This document shows positions 1 to 8,033 of a DNA stretch of 13,847 nucleotides, piece by piece (position 1 is the stretch's first letter; every line of letters starts with the position of its first letter). The notes beneath the pieces were generated by a model. The model was not told the DNA's origin. It was given only the letters and a program-made list of their open reading frames with translations, and made no database searches. Both the position numbers and the translations under genes were made by a program. The stretch covers positions 1 through 13,847 of the forward strand of contig CAZECE010000156.1 in the NCBI GenBank assembly GCA_964510525.1, read 5' to 3'. The DNA comes from CAZECE01 sp964510525. GTDB lineage: Bacteria > Pseudomonadota > Gammaproteobacteria > Pseudomonadales > JANQJO01.

Positions 1-615
1 TAAGACATCCTGAAGTACTTCACTCGAACCGGCCAAGTAAGTGGACTTCAAATCGATTTCGCTGGCTAAAAACCATTGGTTATCGTCAGGCCAGACCATA
101 TTGGCTGACTGAAAAAAAGGACCTTTGCAAAAGGATTCCGACGCATCATCCAGAGACCCATTTAATAAATTAAAGTGGCGATCTCCAACAAAAATTTTTG
201 GAGCCTCATCGACAAACGGCAGCTTATAATCATAACCCTCCCACACACCAAACCACGCATTATCCGGCTTATCAGAGTGGCTCTTCAGAATATTGATCAG
301 TTCTTCAAAAAGAGCATTGTCTAACGTTCCCTCTGAGGGTTCTACATAAAGACCTTGTTGATCTTCCGGTACCTGCGCAATCAGTTGGTGCCAGTGGCTG
401 GCTTTATTTAAGGGTTGCCCTGCCGAGTCCGCCACTCGTTTCCATGAAATAGGGGTCAGCTCATCTCCAGCTGAAACATACGCCGGATGTAAGATTCGCA
501 CATAGCGCTCAAACCCTGTTGGCACAATCGAATCCACGTTATCAGCAAAACCAACCATGCGGTTCTGTAACCAATCCGCTGCATGGGTACTGGTGGCGGG
601 TTTTATTCTGGACAT
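1..615 (-). CDS. Conserved hypothetical protein, N-terminal 205 residues (3' end outside window)
   Basis: The frame is open from the ATG at 615-613 to the window edge without a stop, so the C-terminus is missing. The start is well fixed: a TGA lies five codons upstream in frame (628-630) and no other start codon lies between. The protein is soluble-looking, without signal peptide or membrane segment. It carries the strings WFGVWEGY and later FFQSANMVWPDDNQWFLASE followed by IDLKSTYLAG. From memory this resembles an uncharacterised family common in actinobacterial genomes, with a W-rich 'QSPNLWWPEDRAW' stretch followed by 'EIDxxxTYVGG'. No function is known to me. It may follow the exported-protein gene at 719-1171 on the same strand, 103 bp upstream. 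Ribosome-binding sequence is weak (GAGAG about 10 bases upstream). Confidence 0.82.
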   Translation of the reverse strand, partial: MSRIKPATSTHAADWLQNRMVGFADNVDSIVPTGFERYVRILHPAYVSAGDELTPISWKRVADSAGQPLNKASHWHQLIAQVPEDQQGLYVEPSEGTLDNALFEELINILKSHSDKPDNAWFGVWEGYDYKLPFVDEAPKIFVGDRHFNLLNGSLDDASESFCKGPFFQSANMVWPDDNQWFLASEIDLKSTYLAGSSEVLQDVL

Positions 616-718
616 GGCAAACGACTCTCAAAAACACTCATTAAATACATCGCCTATCAAAAGGCAAATACTGATCATAAATAAACCCACACCATAGTCA
701 ACTGTGGTTTGCCAATCC

Positions 719-1171
719 CTAACGACAAACCACCTCCACACTCTGGAAAACATCGACCCCACCGCCTAAAACAATGCCTTCAGCGCTGACGGCGTTTCTC
801 TTTAATTTAGCCCGGTATTCCCCATCAATGCAGGGGGCTTTGGCCGATAACGTATTAGGGTTCCACCGCACTTCTTTCGTATGCAATACACGCGATTGAG
901 GGCCACTGGTACCCACGGTACTCCAAAACCCTATCGCTACTTTTCGTTGCAGATAAAGTTCAACCGTTAGTGTGACTTTACTCTTTGAGGGCTGGCACAC
1001 ATAGCCCATTTTTACTTTAACTCTATTGGGTTCAAATTTGGATTGATGTGGATTTTGGGGAAATTTTTCACACCCTACTGTCGAAGCCTGAGTGAATGAA
1101 CTCAGCATTAATAGAACCACCAAACTGATGTAACATTTAAGGGTTAAAGAATTAAACGTTGTATTAGCCAT
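719..1171 (-). CDS. Small exported protein with four mature cysteines
   Basis: The protein has 150 residues. A typical Sec signal peptide occupies about residues 1-30: a short polar start, the hydrophobic core YISLVVLLMLSSF, and an Ala-Ser cleavage region (TQAS). The mature part is about 120 residues, with cysteines in VGCEKF, GYVCQP, APCIDG and the C-terminal VVCR, which suggests two disulfides and a periplasmic or secreted location. I do not recognise the family. The pattern of alternating short strands and a K/R-rich middle (VKVKMGYVCQPSKSKVTLTVELYLQRK) fits a small beta-rich secreted domain. AGGAG lies eight bases before the ATG and supports the start. The 5' untranslated side contains a strong hairpin (1197-1235) immediately before the ribosome-binding site, so translation could be structure-controlled; this is inference. 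Confidence 0.8.
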   Translation of the reverse strand: MANTTFNSLTLKCYISLVVLLMLSSFTQASTVGCEKFPQNPHQSKFEPNRVKVKMGYVCQPSKSKVTLTVELYLQRKVAIGFWSTVGTSGPQSRVLHTKEVRWNPNTLSAKAPCIDGEYRAKLKRNAVSAEGIVLGGGVDVFQSVEVVCR

Positions 1172-1196
1172 CGTCTTGTCTCCTGAATTCGCTGTT

Positions 1197-1235
1197 GGGG
1201 TTTATCAGCACCGCTGGTGCGTTGCCGATAACCCC
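1197..1235. other. Hairpin-forming inverted repeat, possible RNA element
   Basis: GGGGTTTATC (1197-1206) pairs with GATAACCCC (1227-1235) with one bulged base. Inside lies a second perfect stem, GCACC/GGTGC (1208-1212 with 1216-1220). Immediately after is a tandem 9-bp repeat of GACTAGGC (1240-1247 and 1249-1256), then another small stem GAATC/GATTC (1267-1271 with 1277-1281). On the minus strand this is the 5' leader of the exported-protein gene. On the plus strand it would be the body of a transcript ending at the terminator at 1338-1364. Confidence 0.5.
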
Positions 1236-1337
1236 TGGCGACTAGGCCGACTAGGCTGGGGGGAAAGAATCAAGCCGATTCACGGAGGGTCTGCGCAAAC
1301 TCAGTGCCGCGTGGAAGCCGTTAATCTGCTTGATTAT

Positions 1338-1364
1338 GAGGGGATGCAATGCCCCTCGCTTTTT
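1338..1364 (+). terminator. Rho-independent terminator, plus-strand orientation
   Basis: The stem GAGGGG/CCCCTC (1338-1343 with 1352-1357) has an 8-base loop containing TGCA and is followed by GC and TTTTT. The T-run lies only on the plus-strand side; on the minus strand the stem is preceded, not followed, by the run, so it does not serve either minus-strand neighbour. No plus-strand gene ends here, which hints at an unannotated plus-strand transcript between about 1190 and 1364. Confidence 0.55.
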
Positions 1365-1390
1365 GAAAACGTTTTAGATGTTTTGACTGG

Positions 1391-1414
1391 ACCGTTTGGC
1401 AGAAATGCCCAACG
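1391..1414. terminator. Hairpin after the HTH regulator gene
   Basis: CCGTT..GGCA/TGCC..AACGG (1392-1414 region, one internal mismatch) begins one base past the stop codon of the minus-strand HTH gene. There is no T-run on the minus strand, so it is a weak or Rho-assisted terminator or only an mRNA-stabilising end. Confidence 0.3.
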
Positions 1415-1415
1415 G

Positions 1416-2009
1416 TTATAGCCACGCTTTGCATTCCTGCTGAATCATGTCAGCAATCGATTCAAGGTGAAGATCACCAATCTGGTGTTCATCCACGATT
1501 TCAAAGCGCTTGAGTATTTCTATTGTCTTTTTAATCGCGTGATCGAGGTCGATTTCATTAATTGAAAGGTTCACGCGTTTAACAACCTGAACAACCAGGC
1601 TGGCCGCAATGGGTAACAAATGCTGTTGGTATTCATCCACCTGAACAAAGGGATTCGGTATGGCTTCATCACCGTACTTCAACCAGGCTTCCACTCTGAG
1701 CTCATTATAGTCGCCATCGATGTAGCTCAAGAAGGTCGCGACCATCGTCCGTAATGTTTGTACTTTTGGCACGCGATCTTTTTTTAACCAATCAGCGCAC
1801 ACCACTTTGGATACATCAAATAACTCAGCCAAAGCCGTTTGGCGCCCTTTATTCATGGGCGGAATGTTAACGGAGGTAAGGTCTATAAAGGCATTCAGGC
1901 GATCAGAAAATCCGGGGTAGAACTCTTTTTCTTTTTCGATAGAAAGCTGTTTTAGCTTTAATATTGAGCTAATATCGACAATATTATCTTTTTTGTCCGC
2001 AATCTTCAT
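1416..2009 (-). CDS. Helix-turn-helix transcriptional regulator (lambda-repressor/XRE-like)
   Basis: The protein has 197 residues. Residues about 34-92 form a lambda-repressor-like DNA-binding fold: SDRLNAFIDL, then GRQTALAELFDVSKVVCADW (HTH, about 55-74), then RVPKVQTLRTMVATFL. The G-R-Q-T-A-L-A-x-L-F-x-V-S string is typical of the group that pairs this HTH with a short C-terminal region. The remaining ~100 residues are helical and unrecognised; no S24/LexA-type peptidase Ser-Lys pair is evident. The gene is divergent from the substrate-binding protein/kinase operon, with 104 bp between start codons, so control of that operon is possible but unproven. The 104-bp gap contains a short inverted repeat ACCC/GGGT around 2036-2049 that could be an operator. 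The Shine-Dalgarno sequence is poor. Confidence 0.8.
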   Translation of the reverse strand: MKIADKKDNIVDISSILKLKQLSIEKEKEFYPGFSDRLNAFIDLTSVNIPPMNKGRQTALAELFDVSKVVCADWLKKDRVPKVQTLRTMVATFLSYIDGDYNELRVEAWLKYGDEAIPNPFVQVDEYQQHLLPIAASLVVQVVKRVNLSINEIDLDHAIKKTIEILKRFEIVDEHQIGDLHLESIADMIQQECKAWL

Positions 2010-2113
2010 TTGAATTCAGTCTAAAACGTTACTTTACCCGCCAAAGGGTCAAATCCCGTCTATATATACAAGAGCCTTAATATTACGTCGAAATTTTAAG
2101 AGATACACGGGAA

Positions 2114-3040
2114 GTGAATCTTATCAAATTTACCCTGCTTTTATTATCCGCACTGTCAGTTAATATTGTCAGTGCTGGTACCCTATATATTACTCACGAC
2201 CCTAACCTGAATCACTCCGAGCTGAAATTAGTTGAAAAATTCACCAGCACGCTCACACAGACCCTTACTGACCAAAAGGTTCAACCTCTCAGTTTAAACG
2301 CCGCCGCCGACCATCAAAATCGAGACGACCTGATCTTGAGTTTGGGAGAGGAAGCCCCTGAAGGCTTAGTCATGGGCAAGGGCACGGCCCCTATCCTTTC
2401 AATATTTATCTCAAAACAGTCCTTTGATGAATTAACACGTTCAGCGCCAACGTCAAATCGCAACATCAGTGCCATTTATTCAGACCCTGATCCCTTAAAA
2501 CAAATTGCCTTAATCAAAGCGTTGTTTGGCGAGGACATCTCTATCGGCCTCTTTACGACGCTTAACTCTCGTTTGAATGTCGATGAATTGTCCGCGCAAT
2601 CCCAAAAAATTGGGGTCAACCTAGTCCCCATCAAAATGAGCTACCCCATTAAAGAAACTGACATCTATCGTCAATTAAAAGATGTAAAAGCCCTGCTGGT
2701 GTTTAAAGATAAAAGTTTGTTTCAAGTGCTGTCATTAGACCGCATCCTGTTGTTGGGTTACGACATGAGGCGCCTGGGCATCATTGGATACAGCAGCGGC
2801 ATCGTTAAGAACGGGGCTTTGGCAACCACCTACTGTTCCATCAAAGACACGGCATCCGCAATTGCTCATTGGGTTTCTCAAAAAAACCAAACGGGATTAC
2901 TTGCTGAACCCGCCTATTCGGAAGAATTCAGCATATCAATCAACACCTTCATTGCACGATCCTTGGATATTAATGAACAAAATACCAATGAACAGAGCGT
3001 AAAGACGTCTTTATTAAAGATACTGGAGGAATCGCAATGA
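2114..3040 (+). CDS. Periplasmic ABC-type substrate-binding protein (sensor partner of the kinase)
   Basis: The protein has 308 residues with a clear signal peptide (residues 1-21, KFTLLLLSALSVNIVSA, then GTL). The mature part has the alternating strand-helix pattern of two Rossmann-like lobes: LILSLGEEA near 73-81, a linker SAIYSDPDPLKQIALIKALF, ISIGLFTTLNS in lobe two, and a final AEPAYSEEFSISIN segment. This is the look of the COG2984/ABC_sub_bind class, which often occurs without permease or ATPase beside sensor kinases; none is present here. GTG start at 2114 is chosen because it gives an intact signal peptide; an AAGAG about ten bases upstream is the plausible ribosome site. Its stop overlaps the kinase start (ATGA), so the pair is translationally coupled. 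Inferred role: deliver ligand state to the kinase periplasmic domain. Confidence 0.78.
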   Translation: MNLIKFTLLLLSALSVNIVSAGTLYITHDPNLNHSELKLVEKFTSTLTQTLTDQKVQPLSLNAAADHQNRDDLILSLGEEAPEGLVMGKGTAPILSIFISKQSFDELTRSAPTSNRNISAIYSDPDPLKQIALIKALFGEDISIGLFTTLNSRLNVDELSAQSQKIGVNLVPIKMSYPIKETDIYRQLKDVKALLVFKDKSLFQVLSLDRILLLGYDMRRLGIIGYSSGIVKNGALATTYCSIKDTASAIAHWVSQKNQTGLLAEPAYSEEFSISINTFIARSLDINEQNTNEQSVKTSLLKILEESQ

Positions 3041-5085
3041 TTGGCCAGAAAATTGTCGCCGTCTTACGATCCAAAACCAGCTTTAAACAGCGCATCTTTT
3101 TATTTTCGCTGGTCATGATCACCATTGTGTTTTCCTCCACCATTATTGGCTTTCTCAGTCATGTCGAGGACATCAAACAGGAACGTTTATCGGCCATTAC
3201 ATTGTTGGTCAACGAGTTGTTGGTTCAAAACGCCGGGTTTTCAATGAACCGTGGGAATCAAGAAGAATTGAATGCCACCATCGACGCCATTATGGCGGCC
3301 ACGCCCATCCATAAGATTGCCATATCGGATACCAAAAACCAGTTATTTCTAGAAAGAATGTCTGACACGGCTTTGGAACTCGAGGATACGCTCACCTTGG
3401 TGACGCCCATTTATTGGCATCGAGTCACACCCGATTTCTCAGACCTTGCGTTGGATGAAAGCGCTATCAGTAAGGAGACGATCAAACTGGGGGACCTAAC
3501 CTATAATGTTAATATCCACGCGATCTCTAAAGATGTTTTAAAAAGCCTTAAAAACGAACTCATCATCATAGCAACAGGGCTGTTGCTCCTGCTGCCCGTT
3601 GTGATCATCTTCTATCAGTCTTTAACCACACCCCTGTTCAATTTAATGCAGGATTTAAAGGCGTTTCGGTCGCATAAACGTATTTCATCCAGGCAAGAAA
3701 ACTTCATTGATGAATTCCAAGATTTTTCCAACACCCTCAGAACCGCGGGTAACGAGATCATTGAAAAAAACGAACAGATTCTTGCCATCAACCAAGAACT
3801 GAAAGATCGTCAGATTGCTTTAGAAGAACAAATACAAATAACCTCAGACGAGCAAATCCGGGCGGATAAAGCCAATGAGAAAAAGGACATCTTTGTGTCC
3901 AACATGACACACGAATTAAAGCGGCCTTTATCAGGTATCATTTCAGGTATTGAATTAGCCGACATCAATATTCTGGATGTTTTAAAAATTTTAGATCAAG
4001 ACCCTTCTGATACCGCCGCCATCAACAAATCCATCAAAAACGCGTTAAATACCCTGAAAATTGCTGAAAACAGTGCCTCGGAAATTCACACCCATATTCA
4101 GGAAATACTGGTCGCCATTCAAGACATTCAAGTTGATACGTCGTTAAACGCCTCCCCGATCGATCTTTCCCCGGCCCTTGATAATCTCTTGGCTTCGTTT
4201 CGGTCTAAGGCCGAACAAAAATCCCTGGCATTTACCGTCGACAATCAAATGACACAAGAGGCCGTCGTTTTTACGGATTGGCGGTTACTGTCTCTTATTT
4301 TGAATGCCCTATTGAGTAACGCCATTCGCTTTACCGATCAAGGCCGAATCGAAGTCATGATTGCTTTTATAGAACAAGATCAGGATTATTCTTTGTTTGA
4401 AGTGACGGTCTCGGACACCGGTTGTGGCATCATTTCAGAAGAACAAAAAGAAATCTATGAGCTTTTTCATATCTCACAAAGCCCGGAAGTCAAAACGGGG
4501 TCGGGCTTAGGCACCGGATTGAGCATTGCCAAAAAAGCCGCCGAGACCTTAGAAGGCGCACTCACGTTACTGTCCTCCCAAGAGAACAAAGGCTCGGTGT
4601 TTCATTTTTCCTGTCCTCTTTTTAAAGCCACAGAGGAACCCGCCACCGAATCAACCGCATCACTGTCCAAGACCCCATTGAATCGGCCAATGAGATTACT
4701 CTACGTCGAAGACTCTTCAACCAATCGGCTTATTTTCAGAGAATACTGTGAAAAAGGCGGTGTTACCTTGCAGCTGGCGAGTAATGGAAAGGAAGGGTTC
4801 CAACGTTTTAAGACCGGCAAATTTGATGCGCTGGTGGTTGACTGCTATATGCCGTTAATCAGCGGTTATGATTTGGTAGAAAAAATACGAGCCTATGAAG
4901 CCGACAATGCACTGCCAAAATCCCTTATTTTTGCCTTAACCGCCGATGACTCGGATAACAACAAGCGCAAATGCCTAAAAGCCGGGTTTGATGAATTTAT
5001 CTCAAAGCCCTACACTAACGAGGTCTTTAATCAAATCGTCACACAGACATTGAAGTACGTTGAGGCTTCTTCAAAACTGCTTTGA
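3037..5085 (+). CDS. Membrane hybrid sensor histidine kinase with C-terminal receiver
   Basis: The protein has 682 residues. In order: TM1 about 19-41, a periplasmic segment about 42-172, TM2 about 173-196, a HAMP-like linker about 197-250, a coiled coil about 240-285, a DHp domain with His292 in THELKRPLSG, an ATPase domain with N-box N423/N428, G1 DTGCG (460-464) and G2 GSGLGTGLS (488-496), then a receiver with acidic pair E558-D559, phospho-acceptor D602 in VVDCYMP, T635 and K657 (SKP). Both catalytic and acceptor residues are present, so autophosphorylation and internal transfer to D602 are expected. Oddities: the residue at H+4 is Arg (usually Thr or Asn, required for phosphatase activity), and the DHp hairpin is about 25 residues longer than usual and lacks the DFSKIEAG-type string. 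No separate HPt or output regulator is in the window. The gene overlaps the substrate-binding gene upstream by four bases and the convergent PAP2-like gene downstream by 47. Confidence 0.93.
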   Translation: MIGQKIVAVLRSKTSFKQRIFLFSLVMITIVFSSTIIGFLSHVEDIKQERLSAITLLVNELLVQNAGFSMNRGNQEELNATIDAIMAATPIHKIAISDTKNQLFLERMSDTALELEDTLTLVTPIYWHRVTPDFSDLALDESAISKETIKLGDLTYNVNIHAISKDVLKSLKNELIIIATGLLLLLPVVIIFYQSLTTPLFNLMQDLKAFRSHKRISSRQENFIDEFQDFSNTLRTAGNEIIEKNEQILAINQELKDRQIALEEQIQITSDEQIRADKANEKKDIFVSNMTHELKRPLSGIISGIELADINILDVLKILDQDPSDTAAINKSIKNALNTLKIAENSASEIHTHIQEILVAIQDIQVDTSLNASPIDLSPALDNLLASFRSKAEQKSLAFTVDNQMTQEAVVFTDWRLLSLILNALLSNAIRFTDQGRIEVMIAFIEQDQDYSLFEVTVSDTGCGIISEEQKEIYELFHISQSPEVKTGSGLGTGLSIAKKAAETLEGALTLLSSQENKGSVFHFSCPLFKATEEPATESTASLSKTPLNRPMRLLYVEDSSTNRLIFREYCEKGGVTLQLASNGKEGFQRFKTGKFDALVVDCYMPLISGYDLVEKIRAYEADNALPKSLIFALTADDSDNNKRKCLKAGFDEFISKPYTNEVFNQIVTQTLKYVEASSKLL

Positions 5086-5488
5086 ACCCATTCTCAATGC
5101 CCAACATCAGAAAAGACAACACCGCAAAGGTGCTCAATATGTCCAAAAAGGTATGGTATTGCTGAATCAACATCAACAGACAATACACACTGAACACCAC
5201 GTACCACATTTTTTGAGTGGTCATCTGGAACAAGCTGAACACACAAACAAAAGCAAACGCCGTATGCGTGCTGTAGTCCAGCCCAAAACTGGGCCACAGT
5301 TGATAAGCCTCATCAAAGAACAGCAGACCATAGACAGCGACCAACCCGAGTGAAAGGCTGACCAAACCTATGCTCAACACGGACCAGCTTCTTTTATACG
5401 CCAGCCAGAGTAAGCACCCCACTGAAGTAAAAAATAACAGCGGGTTAACGGAATCGCAGATCAGATCCAGAATTTCATAAGTTGACAT
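5039..5488 (-). CDS. Small polytopic membrane protein, PAP2-like
   Basis: The protein has 149 residues from the ATG at 5488, which has GGAG seven bases upstream. A TTG 15 bases further upstream is in frame but overlaps the ribosome site and is not preferred. Four to five hydrophobic segments (about 15-32, 37-57, 78-92, 95-110, 113-131). DYSTHTAFAF (71-80) resembles the SGHT motif and YHTFLDIL (111-118) the third motif of PAP2-type phosphatases, with candidate catalytic His75, His112 and Asp116. The first motif (KxxxxxxRP) is missing, so catalysis is doubtful, and the resemblance could be limited to membrane topology. The gene lies 21 bp behind the TonB-dependent receptor and is probably cotranscribed with it. 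Its last 47 bp overlap the kinase gene on the other strand. Confidence 0.7.
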   Translation of the reverse strand: MSTYEILDLICDSVNPLLFFTSVGCLLWLAYKRSWSVLSIGLVSLSLGLVAVYGLLFFDEAYQLWPSFGLDYSTHTAFAFVCVFSLFQMTTQKMWYVVFSVYCLLMLIQQYHTFLDILSTFAVLSFLMLGIENGFKAVLKKPQRTSMSV

Positions 5489-5509
5489 GATTGTCTCCGT
5501 CAATCGGGT

Positions 5510-7675
5510 TTAACGCCAGGCGTAATCAAAGGTGACAAAATACGACGCCGCGTTTTCATAGTTATTTTGAACATTAAATGTGTCACTGACAACAAAACTG
5601 TTTTCTTTGTCTGGCTGATAAACCACCTTGCCTTTCACAACGAGATCCCCATCGTCGAACGCCAACCGTTTCCCTAAACCCCACTCATAGGCATCAAAGG
5701 TTTCATTGACGATACGGCTGTTGCCATAGTAAGACAATGAAGAAAACCATTGGTTGTGAAGGTCCACAATGACATAAGCGGCGCCACTGTGCCGGGCGTG
5801 CAAGGATCTCTCATAAAAAGCATCGGTTTCGTTATCAATGTAGGCGTAGTTCAGGTGCAACCGAATCTTTTCAATGTGATCTGCCATAACCGCTGAGTGA
5901 ATCACGTAATCCGCTTCAATTTCAGCACCGGTCAGCGTCACAAACCCAGTGTTTGTGGGCGCATAATCAAAGAACTGTAACTTTTCAGAGACTAAACTCC
6001 CCAAAGAATCCCTGAACACCTTGATGTCATAAGATTGGTTTAAATAACCATCAAAGAAACCGTGGCTGTCGGATGTGTAAAAAGAAATTTCTCTGGAAAT
6101 CATTTCTTCCGACTGAATCAAGCCATCCGCTGTGGAATTAAAATAAAAGTACCCTTCTTCTCGGCCATCGAGTGGGTAATTGGGTGTCATATTACGCATG
6201 TAATAATTCCAGTTACGATCATGCTCTAAGATATCCGGTGTTCTGATGGCCTTTGAAAACACAAAGCGTAATGTCGAATCATCGGACACACGGTAATTCA
6301 CCCCGACCCTCGGCGACACCTCTGACTCCTCTAAGTGGCTTTCTTCATCTTCCCACATGAACCCAGCATTCAGTACCAAACGACGCCAGCGATACTCCGC
6401 ATTACTGAACACGCGATAGGCATAAACATCAACACTGCCGTTTAAAAACGTTTCCGATTCCAGAGACTGCCGTTGAACGCCCAAACCATTCACAAAACGC
6501 AACGCATCGGAAACGATCCAGGTGTCTTGGATTTCTATGTCGGCTTTTTTCTCGGTACCGTGCTCATTCACAAAACCACAGGTCGGTGATAATGCGGCAC
6601 CGCCTAAGGCGTTCAGCTCCAATAAAACCGCGTTCCTCAAGGCATCATCAGCGCTACTGCCCCCCGTTGGGAATTGCTGATTCACCAAGGCCTGAGCGTA
6701 TTCGGGGTTTTGGAACTGCAGTTGCCGCAAATTTTCTGAAAACAGCACGGTTGGGTAACAGGTTTGCCACTGGATGTCGTGATCCAAGCCCGTGTAATAG
6801 GCATTGAGCTTGATCTCATGATTGGGATTAAACGCATGGTATAAGTCCCAATTCAAAAAAATAGAATCATTGGTGGTATCAGGAAAGGTCAATTGACCAG
6901 AGTCACGAAACTCTAACTCAGATAAGACTTCGCTGTACCCAATAAAAACCTCGCCTCGGGTATCGGAGTTCATGCGATAGCTGAGTTTGGCATTGATTCG
7001 CTCAGCGTCCGTCCCATCACGCCGCTCTTCTCCCACAAAGTTGCGGTCGTAACCATCATCTTGATACGTTGAAACACTGACCCTATAACGCAGGTTGTCA
7101 TTCACCTCACCCGAGAAATAGCCATCACCGGCTTTTGTCGATTGGCTGCCGACACTGCCGATCAATCCGGCCCGATCAACTTTAAAGGGGTCTTTGGTAA
7201 TGATGTTGACCGCAGCCATCATTGAGTTGGCCCCATATGAAGCCGCACTCGGTGATCGTGTGATTTCGACATAATCAACGTCATGAATAGAAATCGGCAA
7301 GGTCGGCCAAGTCACTTCGGCATAGCTCGGCCTATAAACACTGACGCCATCCAGCAACACTTGCATCCTTCTGGGCACCAAGCCTGATGTCCCATGATAG
7401 TTAATCCGGGGTTGGTTCCCGGACGCATCCGCTGACACCATGCCTGCGACATATTTAAATAAGTCCGCAATTTTCAAAATTTGCAGATCTTCTATTGTTT
7501 CATTTGTAATACGCGTCACGGATGCGGGGACATCATGAGGGCTTTGTTTCAAACGCGTTGGCGATAAAAAAGCAATGTCCCCCTCTTCCATCAATTCATC
7601 TTGCTCTAGGGCATGCGTCACGCCCATCACCCCTAAAACCATCACCGTAAGAATCAACGCTTTTTGGTACAACAT
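5510..7675 (-). CDS. TonB-dependent outer-membrane receptor
   Basis: The protein has 721 residues. Signal peptide 1-22 (ILTVMVLGVMGVTHA). Plug domain about 47-162, with VLLDGVSVY (106-114) and the typical plug end VDYVEITRSPSAASYGAN followed by AAVNIITKDP (133-163). Residues about 170-721 have the alternating aromatic pattern of a 22-stranded beta-barrel (for example TLRFVFSKAIRTPDI). Two cysteines, C306 and C366, bracket a long extracellular-type loop and may form a disulfide. The last residues are FDYAWR, so the terminal aromatic sits one residue before the end instead of last. It would import a ligand across the outer membrane by TonB-ExbB-ExbD energy (not encoded here). The substrate cannot be read from the sequence; no Fur box or riboswitch was noticed upstream. 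AAGGAAG eight bases before the ATG supports the start. Confidence 0.93.
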   Translation of the reverse strand: MLYQKALILTVMVLGVMGVTHALEQDELMEEGDIAFLSPTRLKQSPHDVPASVTRITNETIEDLQILKIADLFKYVAGMVSADASGNQPRINYHGTSGLVPRRMQVLLDGVSVYRPSYAEVTWPTLPISIHDVDYVEITRSPSAASYGANSMMAAVNIITKDPFKVDRAGLIGSVGSQSTKAGDGYFSGEVNDNLRYRVSVSTYQDDGYDRNFVGEERRDGTDAERINAKLSYRMNSDTRGEVFIGYSEVLSELEFRDSGQLTFPDTTNDSIFLNWDLYHAFNPNHEIKLNAYYTGLDHDIQWQTCYPTVLFSENLRQLQFQNPEYAQALVNQQFPTGGSSADDALRNAVLLELNALGGAALSPTCGFVNEHGTEKKADIEIQDTWIVSDALRFVNGLGVQRQSLESETFLNGSVDVYAYRVFSNAEYRWRRLVLNAGFMWEDEESHLEESEVSPRVGVNYRVSDDSTLRFVFSKAIRTPDILEHDRNWNYYMRNMTPNYPLDGREEGYFYFNSTADGLIQSEEMISREISFYTSDSHGFFDGYLNQSYDIKVFRDSLGSLVSEKLQFFDYAPTNTGFVTLTGAEIEADYVIHSAVMADHIEKIRLHLNYAYIDNETDAFYERSLHARHSGAAYVIVDLHNQWFSSLSYYGNSRIVNETFDAYEWGLGKRLAFDDGDLVVKGKVVYQPDKENSFVVSDTFNVQNNYENAASYFVTFDYAWR

Positions 7676-8033
7676 AAATCCAACTTCCTTTGCAATCTTC
7701 TTTTAATAACCAACCATGCGAACTGCTTATATACACCATACAAATGAGCAATAAAACACCCAACGTAAATATCCTGTATTATTTTATTTTTTCATACAAA
7801 AAATAATCAAAAATACTCATTCTGTCAGATGGCCGCAAATTGAACAACCACTCCTGAGTTCAAGCCAAAAACCGACAAAAAGTTAATAAAGAGAAAAAGA
7901 ATGAAAAAAGAGAAAGCGATGCCACCAACAGCATCATCGAGCAAGCCTACACCCAAGGGTTACCAAAACCCTGTATCGATCAAAAAGCCGATATATAAGC
8001 AATTGCCCTTTAAAAGGACCAACGCACCCCAGA
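7676..8033. other. Intergenic stretch without a convincing gene
   Basis: The first 130 bases are AT-rich leader of the receptor gene, with a TATAAG-type minus-strand -10 candidate near 7728-7733 but no good -35. The rest (about 7857-7996) has an open plus-strand frame with no start codon, reading ESDATNSIIEQAYTQGLPKP near its end and stopping at a TAA around 7994-7996; it may be the tail of a decayed gene. A second plus-strand frame, 7901-8056, is listed separately. Confidence 0.4.

Larger units (their letters stand above)
1190..1364 (+). ncRNA. Candidate small structured RNA
   Basis: This roughly 170-base stretch lies between two minus-strand genes, holds several stable hairpins and ends in a plus-strand intrinsic terminator that has no coding gene in front of it. 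The sequence does not match any RNA I can recall (6S, 4.5S, RNase P, tmRNA and the common riboswitches were considered). One ANGGA motif (ACGGA in CACGGAGGG) and three further GGA or GGGGA strings are present, too few to argue for a CsrA-sponge RNA. The 5' end is a guess. Confidence 0.25.

Noticed and set aside
1176..1421. Open plus-strand frame of 81 codons
   Set aside because: TTG start inside the leader of the opposite gene, no protein-like pattern, and the stretch is dominated by RNA hairpins and a terminator.
5060..5353. Plus-strand frame opposite the PAP2-like gene
   Set aside because: It begins inside the kinase gene and mirrors the membrane protein; the minus-strand product has motifs and a good ribosome site.
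5489..5503. Upstream TTG start for the PAP2-like gene
   Set aside because: It would place the strong GGAG ribosome site inside the coding sequence; the ATG at 5488 fits better.
6586..6807. Plus-strand frame within the receptor gene
   Set aside because: Shadow of the receptor gene, no independent signals.
7728..7736. DnaA box
   Set aside because: TTATATACA differs from TTATNCACA at the conserved C and is over 1 kb from the iterons.
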